Of a stretch of 64,000 nt of DNA, positions 29,301 through 41,300 are shown piece after piece. The notes under the pieces were generated by a model. That model saw nothing but the letters and a program-made list of their open reading frames with translations. It did no database searches and was not told the DNA's origin. The translations under genes and the position numbers were made by a program. Numbering within the stretch: the stretch's first letter is position 1; each line of letters starts with the position of its first letter. The stretch is from Zerene cesonia (Eukaryota; Arthropoda; Insecta; Lepidoptera; Pieridae), in contig NC_052106.1 in the NCBI RefSeq assembly GCF_012273895.1, positions 3,100,001-3,164,000 on the forward strand. The letters run 5' to 3'.

Positions 29301-32300
29301 TTACTATACATTTGTTAACATTACTTTAGATATGGGAGAAAAGAGTCAAACATTCAATAATTTTATAGTCTGTTACATTTATAGTATTGATACTTAAAGA
29401 AGTTTCTTTTAACTTAAGATTAAAAGGTAGTTTATAAAATTAATTATAAAATAAATATATATAATATATAGTTTATAAAAAAAATAACATCGAGGACAAA
29501 TTCCACGGATCAAGTAATTTCCAATAATTATTTGATTTTGGGTTACCGTCTATAGAGAGTGTCGATGTATGTTCAAGGAGACTTATAGTTCAGATTGCGC
29601 TTATTACTTAAAAATACTAAAAAAGTCCCTGATTCAAATTTTTTTTCTATTAGATAAATTCTTAAAACCCGCACGCACACATACGTTAAAAATCATGTTT
29701 TCTGTGGCACAAAGTTCTCTTTAACGTAGCGATTTATATCGGGTGAGGGAAGATAGCGATTTTATAAAAAAATCAAATAAAACAATTTGTACGCCGGTTT
29801 GTGTGAGTATTTTTTTGTAAACAGCGTTTGCAAAACTATAACTACACCATCGCCGGGACAACCTGTATGCCAATGCTTATTAAGTCTCTTTGAATAAAGT
29901 GTCATATATTGTTATTAACATTATAATACTATATTCGTAAATTAAATTATTATAATTATATATAAAAATTAAAATATATTCACATGATAATTTTGCAACT
30001 TATTATCTACTCGCTTGCATGATATTTATTTCCTTTCCAATTAATTACTTATTACACACAATACACAAGCGCTTCATAAAACCCTCTCACTAAAACGTTA
30101 CATCCGCAAGCGAAAAATGTTAAACAGCAACGAGGTTTACAGACGGAAAGTTCGCAAAGGCGGCTTCAGCAGAATCCCTCCGTTCCGTTTCGCCAGGCTC
30201 CGACTCGGTGTTCTATTCGGAGCGAACCGAGCACAGCGGCGGCGCGGACGGCGAGGCGCGCGCGCACTGCCTGCACTGCGGCAAGGAGGTGCACATCGTC
30301 ACCGCCTCGCACGACCACGACAGCCGCGCCTCTAAGACCTCGCATACGGACGTGAGTGCTTTTGTGTACTCCCTACTAACCCGCCTTGTAATGACTAGGA
30401 ATATTGATGTTAGCTATTATGTGCTTTTGTAAACTCCTTATTAACTGGTAATGACAAAGAATATTGAATGTTATAGATCCATAGAGAAATCCATAGAAGC
30501 GACAGATTTACACAGAAGGTGCCACATTAATCGACAATTTACTAACATTCATTTATAAGTCACTAGACACTCGTCCCGGCTCCGCCCGGTTATCAAGATT
30601 ACTGATTTATCCCGAGAGAGCATTTAACCGAGATAAAAGCCTAAAAAATATCCTATCACCCAAATCAGTTCTCACCCTGTCTGTATAGCAAAATTTCATC
30701 AAAATCCTATAATAATAGGAGAAACATCTAAACAAACAAACATTTACTAATTTCACATTTATGATATTAGTGTGGAGTGTAATTTACTAACATTAATGTT
30801 ATCATATTATTCCACATAAAAATAAAAAATTTTATAAACGTGAAGTTTGGTAAGTGTGGATGGATGTATGTTTGTTACTCTTTCACGCGAAAGCCTCTGC
30901 TGGGATCTGTTTGAAATTTGGCACGCAGATAGATTACAGTCTGGATTAACACATAAGCTTCATTTTAGCGGCGGGTACCAGGCGAGTGAATCCGCATCTT
31001 CCAGCTAGTATTTGCGAAACATTTTGAAATCTAATTACTCCATAATTATTGGCAGGAATCTTACGCCGACGCAACACCGGACATAGTGCCCGCACCGGCC
31101 GGTTTCGCTGACTCACCATCTTGTATGTCCACGAAGAAACACGCGACTGGCGCTCGCCTTTACAAGAAGCTGGATAAACGATACCGCTCGGAAGATAAAT
31201 CCAGGCACTACCGGCATCGGCAAGATGTTCGAGCTAAGGTATATAGCTAAAACAATTCTTATTAAGACCAAAAAATGTGATACATTAGATGAAGTAGAAT
31301 GTCGCAGAATGTGTAATATTTATACTACTTATTATTGCGAACAATTTCAGATACCTACTAATCCTACTTCCTACTAATCCTACTAATATTATAAATGCGA
31401 AAGTTTGTAAGTATGTGTGTTTGTTGCTCTTTCACGCAAAAACTACTGAACCGGTTGCAATGAAATTTGGTACGTATATAGCTGGAATAACATATAGGCA
31501 ACTTATATCCCAATATTCCTACGGGATACAGACTTACGCCGGTGAAAGCGCAGGTGAAACCGCCGGGCGCAGCTAGTATTATAAATGCAAAAGTATCTAT
31601 TATAGTAGTATAGTATTGGTCCACGCATTTGGACTTTAAGTACTGAAGCGATTTTTGTTCAATAGATTACCTTTGAAAACGAAACTTGTTTAAAAAAGGC
31701 AGTGGAAAATTATTGTGTAGTGTATTAGTGTTAAGCTTAAAGTAAAGTGCACACGAGCAAAACTGCTGCATAGCTTGTAGTTTAATATTAAACATATCTA
31801 ATGGCATTAAACATATTATATTATGTTTTTGTACAGTCGGAAGAGAGGGGCAAAGAAGAATACGCGTCAAGTGAAAAGCCCCAAGACGCGCGGATCGCGC
31901 GCTCCGCTGGGAACAGTCTCGACAAACTCGGCGGCTCCCACGCCAGCGTCGATCCTGATGGTGATTTATTTATATATTATGATACATTCGAAATATCGTT
32001 TTTGTCATATGGTATTCTTACCTATAGTCTTTCAGCTTTTGGTGTGTAAAAGAGGAGAAATAAACTGTTTTTTCTTAGTCAGTGTGTCAAGTATAAACGC
32101 TTAATATTTTGTTATTGTGTTGGTTATTGTCAGGAGAAAGACTTGTGAAAGAAAGGCTTGAAAGAATTGTTAAATAAAAAACACAAAAGTGTTAAACTTA
32201 AATTTTTTATAGTCTATGAGCTTTTGCTCGCGGCTTCAGTTTAATAGATGTTATACATATAAACTTTCCTCTTGAACCACTCTATTTATTAAATAAAGAA

Positions 32301-35300
32301 CCATCAAAATACGTTGCGTAGTTTTAAAGATTTAATCATGCATAGTTACATAGGGACAGAGAAAGCGACTTTGTTTTATACTATGTAGTGAAGACAGGAC
32401 AATAATTTTTACATTTATCGGATCCTTAGATCTGTCGGGTCAGGTAGTATAAAATAAAAATAAATTAAGCGATTATCTAGGACCACATTCAATTAATTAT
32501 TGAAATGATAAATAATTTTCTATGAACTGTCTCGTATTTATAATTTACTTTATTTTATTTATATTTTAGACTTCTCATTAGGGCAGATATTGAAAGATTA
32601 GGCGTCTAGAAAAAATTAAATGAAATGATATGAAATGAATTTATTTGACAGGATTGGTGTTACAACGTATTATTAAAATTAAATTCACGTCCGCCATCAA
32701 ATTGGCATAAAAATGTTGATAGATATGGTTTTCAATATGACTACAGTTTAAACAATATCTAAGTGTTATTTCTGACGCCTCCTTGGTACAGTGGTAAACG
32801 CGTGAGCGTAGAACCGAGGGGTCCTGGGTTCGATTCCCGGTGGGGACAATAAAAAAAAATGTCTCGGTCTGGCAGGACACAGAAGGCTGATCACCTACTG
32901 GTCCATAAAGAAAATCGATCAGTGAAACAGATGTATATCATCTGCCCCATACCCCATACACGGGACTTCAAAAAATTTTTTTGAAATATTTGTAGAACAC
33001 GAGGAATGTTCTGGAAGCTCCGAGGGCGCGGAAGGGCGCGAGCGCGGCGTGTACGCGACGCCGTGGTGGTGCGGCAACTGGATACTGCTCTCTGAAACCG
33101 ATGACCATTGGACCAGGATTCCACCTGGTTAGTGTTCATTTTGTTAGTGATTTTTTTTGCCATTTACTGAACTGTTTGATTTTCCTTTCCATTTCTGTAA
33201 TTTTTGGCTAAGTTTTTAGAAGTTTCATATTTTTGGACGACGTCCATGGTACCATATTTTTCACTTAAAATAAATCTGTAAAATACAACAAAATTATGCT
33301 TTAAACAATAATTTTAATATCTACTTTTATAAGTTTTTTATTGTATCATAATCATCAGTCCTTACATGTTCTCACTGCTGAAACACAGGCCTTCTATGAG
33401 GGTTGAGGCCATAATCCACCACACTGGCCAAGTGCGGGTTGGCAGATGTGACATGTCGTCGAACTTTTGATTCTCGGACATGCTGGTTTCCTCACGATGT
33501 TTTCCTTCATCGATTTTATTGTATACATTATCTCTATCCATTATTCCCATCTCAGATACATTAGCATCGCCGGAGCCAAGCCAGGAGGACCCCACGGAGT
33601 CGGAGACGGAGTTCAACAAGCGATACGTCGCGCTCACGCACCGCCTCGTGCACCGACGCGCCTGCATTGAGCTCAATAAACGGCAGACCAATGATACGTT
33701 TGGTAAGTAAATAATCCAAGATGTTTAATTTTTAGTTTTATAGCATTGAAATGCTTTATAAATGAGAAATTTTGAAAGAATAGAAAAATTTTTAGAATAG
33801 ATAGGATAGAAAGGATCACGGGTGGCCAAGAGGCTAGGCGTTGCTACGGTTAGGCAAGAAACGCAGGTTCGAATCCTGCCTCGTGATCAAATTTTTTCTA
33901 TTCTTTCAAAATTTCTCAATCCAAGATGTGTGTGTGTGTTTGTTACTATAACCGATTGCAATGAAATTATAACGTAGATAGCTGGACAACTGGAATAACA
34001 TATAGGCAACTTTTTATCCCGAAATTGCTATGGGATACGGACTTACGCGGGTGAAACCGCGGGGCGCAGCTAGTTATAAATATATGGAGATTATTTGATG
34101 CTCTGTTAGATACATATCGGAACTAAGCCAAGAAGTAATGCATTGCCTACTGTACAGACACGCCTGCGTTGAGCTCAATAAATGGCAGACCTACAATACT
34201 TTTGGTGAGGAAATATTATAGTCGTGCAACTTTTTTTGATTCTCTGTTAGATACATATCAGAACTAAGCCAAGAAGATACGATGGAGTCTGAAACAGAGG
34301 AAAAGAAGCGATACGCACCAATTAATAATATTTTTTATTAGTTTCATTAAATTCAATCTTAGGAGTAAAGTTCATCGGCAGAGACGCTTATGAACTTTAC
34401 ACCGTATATAACTTCATCGATTTTGTGAAAACTCTTTGGATATAGTATTTAGCTATCGTAGTTCCTTACTACTTCGAATACAAGTCTAAACTTGTTACAA
34501 TATATTTTCAGATGTTTGATAATTTGACAGTTTATTAACTTATTTTATGCAACAATGACAAAACAAACAAACAACATTGCCACCGGATGTGGAAAGTTTA
34601 TCTTTTTAATTTTAATCACATCCCATACTCTGGGACTCAGAAAAAATACAGAGCACAAAAACCAAGTGCATTTTTTTTTCATCATTTCAATATCATTGGT
34701 GCTGCTTGTTCCAAATTGGATTCGAAATCCGTAGCTTTCATTGTTACGAAGTTATTATAATTGTAGCTGTTGGAAGACCGACTCTCTCCTCCACGTATAA
34801 AGGCGACAATAAATAATTTTGACGAATTTACAAGGCTTTTTAAGTTTTTATTATTGGACACTATTAAAGTCAATCGAAAATCTATAAATCATTTGAACTA
34901 GGAGATAATTCAATCTTTCTACGAAAGCGCTTGAAAAAAAAATCTATAGCCTTAAAAAATTAAGTTTACATCTTTTATGTCCACCGGACTCGATAATTTT
35001 AGAATTTAAAAAACAAGGATAGATATAAGTTTTGTTATGTCACCTAAACATACTTAAAAAAAGTATATAATTGCATCCATTAAAACACAAAGAAAATTCA
35101 TAAATTAATTTATTCAGAACACGTGTAATGCGTATATAGGAACAGAATACGTCAGTATGAACAACTATAACAACAATTAAACGTGTTGCGTCACGAGCAA
35201 TGTAAAATTAACGACACTCTGCTAAGCCGTGACGCGAGGGTTATATCCGTCGCCTCGCTTTATTTAAATTCTTACACCTGATATTTTAAGAACGACCTCA

Positions 35301-38300
35301 AACATTTTTTAGCGTCGCTCATTATTGGCGAATATGACATAATGGTCTATTGTTGTGGGCTAATACGTAACTTTCAACGTTTATTTCATCGTAAAATATA
35401 CCTTGCCCTCGCATTATTAAATACAACATTCAAATTTTGTCTATTTCATTTTATAATAAAGCATCTACCATATTCCTTCAAATAAAACTAATTTGATAGA
35501 GATATAAATTTGTGAATCATCAGGGTTGAGTGGTTTAAATAGAAACGTAGAGTCGATAAAAAGTCGCTACTGTTACTGACCGAACGAATGCGCACTAAAT
35601 TTAATTTCACATGGCCAGCAGAACGTCAATTCTCAGTTGTTGAAGACACGCGACTGAAGCGAGACGGTATTTTCTCACATACGCCGACTGAAGTGCTTAT
35701 TTTCTATCGATTTGACATTTGCGGGTTAATGACGTCATTTCGTAACAGCATACGTACCAATAACTTTGTAATATTTTGATACATAGTTGTAGTGCGTTTA
35801 CATCTCGTTTGAAATGCATGAATTGTGTAGCAAAACAATGGGCTACGCTCGTAAGTCGTATTCTAGTTGTACCTGTGACGGTGGGAGACATACGTGTAAC
35901 GATACTCATTGAAATGTTTGTCCCGTTTTAGTTAAAGGAGTTTTATCTAAGCCACATGGCAGCTTAAGACAAAAATTGGAGGAGATTTTCAAATTGATGC
36001 TGGTGCTGTGGTGCCGACAATGTGAAATAAACAGGCTTGTTGCTTCAGAACCTAGTGGTAACATGATCTTATAAAAATTCCAATAATTATTTCAATATTA
36101 ACTGTTTCTTACTAATATTAATTTTAACATAATGCTTCATCGATCTGCAGCGATTAAATGACCGGTTCTATCACTAATATTACTAGTTAAAAAATATTGA
36201 TAAAAACTCGATTCTTGTTCTCACGCGTGTTTTACAAATTACGTAAATATGAATTAAACTTTACAGCTCGTTTTTGAACAATTAACGTCAATTTTATAAG
36301 GCCTGGCGCTTGCATGAATGGAGCTATGCGGTCATTGGCTCCGCGCCAAGTATTCTAATCATACAGTTTGCATTTTTTTTCGATATTAGGTCGAGATTTA
36401 AAACTATGTATGTCATGGCCATGCTTTCAACTATTGACGTGGGTTCTACCATGAGTGTTTTACAGATAACCTACATTTTATTTTGTTTACGACTTTTCAG
36501 ATTTTTGTGTACCTATTGAATGTGTTATTTAGATCGCATTGTTCGAAAATACTACGATATGTATATTGGACATGGCTTTATTATTATAAATAATAAATTA
36601 TTTATTGAAATATCTTATAGATTATACAGGTACATGCTTTTAAATAAAGTTAATATTAATTGTTCTTTAGTATTTCTCATCAATTTAGGACAGGCTTTGG
36701 GTGAATTACTGTCATCGATCGTTTCACGTGTTTTTACATATTGAGTGTTGCTGCTTATATAATCCAGGAAGTAAAATAACTATTATGGTCTAATATAATG
36801 TTTTAATAATACATAGCCTTTCATTTAAACATTACATTGTATAACAAGTAATATTAAGCTCTATAAACGTGATCTATTGTATATAATGTATCTACAATAA
36901 TAATTTGATAGGGATATTGCGATGTTTTTGTTTATATGGTAGCTACAACTTTGCGACAAATACGGTTAAACGCCTGCTCGTTTTCCCGCTTTTGTATGAA
37001 AAAAATTACTAAAATTTCTCAAATATGAAATCTTATTATTTACATATATTTTTTTACTTTATTTTTCAACAATTAAATTTCAATACAACACTTCCAGAAA
37101 GCGACAAGACGGTGGTAGTGCGTCGTGGTAACGAGGAGTTCGGGTTCCGGATCCACGGCAGCAAGCCGGTCGTGGTGTCCGCCATCGAGCCCGACACGCC
37201 GGCCGAGACCTCCGGCCTCGAAGTGGGGGACATTATTATATCGGTTAATGGTAAATGCCGTTTATTTATTGTTTAAGATCGCCTGAATCCCTGAATTTAA
37301 GCCATATGAATTATTTTTCGTTTGAGGATGCGTTAATGGTAATACGGTTTTTTTGATGATGGGTTAGAAACAAATGACGGGGCACAATAAAACAATAACA
37401 TCATAACATAATTGCTTTGATTTTCTGAATATGTATTTCAAAATTTAAGATAAAATAAAATTGTAATGTATATTTTTGAAAAACTTTGGCAAAATCTTTA
37501 CAATTGGATAATGTTATAATCACTCCTAAAGCTAACATTTATTGCTTTACTATTGGAACATACGGTATAGAGTCTAAATCATCATCATCATCATCATCGT
37601 CATAATCATGATCATAATAACCATAAACATCATCATCGTCATCAGCCCATATGAGTTCCTACTGCACTCCACTCCTATAAAGGTAAAAAACTAAATGCTA
37701 CTATAAAATAACTATTTTGATTGCAGTTAAATAGTACAATATATGTAATTCTGTTTCAGGAATCAACGTGCTAGACAAAACACACTCGGAAGTGGTGAAA
37801 ATAGCTCATTCTGGCTCGGAAATTCTTGAATTAGATGTGAGTAATTTGCCTTGAAATATACTACAATATAGTTGGATAATACGCTTACTAATTATGTAAA
37901 GAGAAGACAAATCGTAACATATTCGGAAAGATATAAGTCATCATAATTATTAACAATAATTGCTACGCACTTTGTAGGCTTCAACGAAGCCACGTAAATG
38001 AACACAAAACAAAACACGTAATGAATTATTGTTGTGCATTATGTTTTTATTAATTATTGTTCTACATACACAAACTAACAACATATTCTGATTTAAATAA
38101 TAACTATTTTAAAAAATCTGCATTAAGTATTCTGTAATTTGGTTAAAAATATCGTTACATCCGCAATGTCGTACGGTTTTGCGAATAAACCTAGGTTGAT
38201 TTTTTAAATGGGCGTGGTAGCGCTTACTATTAGACGAACCACCAGATCCATTGCTGTGGATGACATAAAAAAAACCGTTTGGCGCTCGAAGACTACAGCG

Positions 38301-41300
38301 GTAAAGCCATTGTATAGAATTTTTTATTAACCTCTTCTTCTTTCTGTCGAAATCTTCATTGGTGAGGGTCGTGATCATTCTGGAGCCGTGTTTTCCTTGC
38401 TATTTCGCGCCATTTGGCTCGATCTTCTGCTATGTGGATTGCTTCTGATACGCTAGTTACTGCAGATGATTCGACTTGGTCCGTCCAGCGCATTGGACTG
38501 CGACCTCGGGGCCTTTTTTTTCTAACCTGTCAGTGATGAGGGCTTTCTCAAGATTATCTTCCCTCTGTCTTGCAATGTGACCGAAGAATTCCAAGATTCG
38601 TCGCAAGCATTCTGCTAATGCACAGCTTTAAAATCGACTTATTTGTTCTACGTGCCGTCCAAGGAATGCGAAGCATGCATCGCCAACTCCACATTTCCAA
38701 AATCTTTCTTTCCAAAGTCTATCCGAGAACAGTCTGCCTTGCGCAATGTCCAGGTTTCAGAGCCATAGTCAGAGAATATTAACGATATTACTAGTTTGTT
38801 AACTAGAGAAATGTTTCTATCAGCCCACATCCTATGCAGTCGAGACATTTCATTTTTAGCCATTCCTACTCTTCTTCGAATATCTGATTCAAAAAAGCTA
38901 TTGTTAGTTATTACTAATTATTAATAATTAGCTATATTGTTAGTTATTAATAATTAGCTCTATTATTATAGAGCTTAGGTAGACGAAGCTATCGATACCA
39001 TCCATCTTATTTGTGCGGTCGATGACCATTAATTTTGTCTTGGCTTTATTGATAGTGAGACCCAATTCTTTGCTAATATTTTCCAATCTGTCTAGAAATG
39101 TAGCCATTTCGACTTTGCTATTTGCTATGAGTGCGGTATCATCAGCATAGCGCAGATTAGTAATTTTAATGCCACCAATATTAACTCCATCATCCCAGTT
39201 TTCACAAGCTCTTCTCATTATGTATTCGCCGTATATTTTAAATAAAAATAAAATAGATGAATGAATTATTTTCAATTTATGTAATTATAATTATTTATTT
39301 ATTTTATTTATGCAGTATTTTTTCCCTTGTTTTTCTTTGATATTAATTCAACTTATTGAGCGTGGCGACGAGGAGCGATAGACGGCAAAACTAAAAAGTA
39401 TCATCGCTGTGCCGGTCGTAGTGGGGGTGTTAGGTTATTTTCGATACGGAATTTTTGGATTCGTTCTCCACGCTCAGGGCCCGCGATAGAAGCTATACAA
39501 TAGCTTAATAAACAAAGAATTTCCGACCGTGTATGGAAGTAGTCACGGTGCGAGTGCGACTGCGCGCAGGTGGCGCGCACGTGCGAGGCGGTGGCGACGC
39601 TGGCGCACGAGGGCGGGCCGGCCGCGCTCTACTCGGGCTACCTGTGGCGCGCCGCCGCCCGCCCGCACGCGCCGCTGCGCTGGACGCGCCGCTGGTTCGT
39701 GCTCAAGCGGGACAACTGCCTCTACTACTACAAGACCGACTCGGTGAGCGCACGCGCACACACACACACACACACACTCTCATACACATGCATACGTTCA
39801 CAAGCGCACCGACAAGTGGCTAGTGGAACGCAATCTATCAGTGAAACAGGTGTATGTCATATCCCTATTCATTAGAATGTACAGAAAATATAGCCTTATC
39901 CTACCTACTTAAAATATAATTTAAGTTTGTATTTCTTCCTAATAAAAAATATCATTTTTATTATTACGATACGATCTACATTAATATTAAAATTTTAATT
40001 CAAACTGATACTGTCCGTCCGTCCCAGAGCATCCACCCAGTGGGCGCGCTGATGCTAGTGAACTACCAGCTGAGCGAGGAGGACGCGGGGCGGCCGCACG
40101 GCTTCCGCCTGCAGCGCGGCGGCGGCGCGCGCCTGCGCCTCGCCGCCGACTCGCCCGAGGCCTCCGCCAGGTGGCGCGCTGTGCTCGCGCACGCCATCGA
40201 CGCCACCAACCAGGTGGGCGAGCCGCACGCACGCACACACTCACACAAGCTCACACGCACACACGCACACACGTACAAACGCACACACGCACACACGCAC
40301 ACACGTACACACGCACACACGTACACACGCACACAAATACGCAGGCACAGATACACGATACAGTAACGACACGCGCACACGTAGCGCGTGAGTTATTATC
40401 CAACCATGTGCACATTTACGGTAGATGCCACGCACGCACCGATGCAGAGATATAAAGAAAGACAGACAAAGGGTTGGACACTTGACAGAGGAACACAGCG
40501 TTACCTTATACTGTGAATTTCACGGTCACACGACGATGCACTGTAACAATATGTTAATATTGACCTTATAATATCACAAGAAGTTACAGAAGTAACCGTT
40601 TGATATTTTACACCCGATTGGATTAATAAAAACGTTTAGAATAATATCCGAACAAAATCTATATTTGAATATACTGGTTAAATTTAAAGAATAAACCAAT
40701 CTTATTTCTATCAAAAGTCGGTCAAGAAACTCAAAAAGTCAACTGTAAAAGAATTAATGGTCATCCATACAGTCTATGACCGTGCCAAACATTGCTTGAC
40801 ATCGATTTTTAATTATAGGTTGTTGTAGCGGCAACAGAAATACATGATCTCTAAAATTTTATCTATCTCACGGTTCATGCGATATACATAACAGATTAAT
40901 AAAAAGACAGACAAACGGTTTGCGAAGTCTTAGTAATAAGATTCTCTTGTCCGAAGGGTTAAACGGATCCCTTAAATAAACCTAAATAGGATTGCAATAG
41001 AGGTCTCGTTGTCCTACTTGAGACAGCGGCAATGCACTCTATGCTCTGTATTCGGTAACTTAAGCTTGTGACAGCAATCACTAGATGTCGCCTTTAAAAA
41101 CGGATACAAATTTAGAAAAAACAAAAAAAAAAGAGTATGTTGTGCCTCAATCTAATCAAATGCAATTTCTCAAAAAGCACTAAAGAATATTTGGACACAA
41201 ACAAAAGATCAAATAAAAATAATACATCTTCTCCTATATATAATAACTGTATTTCAAAATTGTCTATTAGATGGCGTTTTTCATCTGTATCACATTCAAA

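Noticed and set aside
32777..32849. Genuine tRNA gene
   Set aside because: A and B boxes are present but the unit is fused to a SINE body found in several copies nearby, so it is a SINE head.
34110..34318. Functional mutually exclusive exons
   Set aside because: Both copies have an early TAA in the required phase and large losses, so they are relics.
38940..39275. Host reverse-transcriptase gene
   Set aside because: YADD motif is clear but flanked by frameshifts and truncated. It is a dead RTE-like LINE fragment in an intron.
39529..40455. Alternative GC-rich and CA-repeat frames on both strands
   Set aside because: Shadows of the PH1 exons and of CA microsatellites. Only one frame gives PH-domain sequence and phase-matched splicing.
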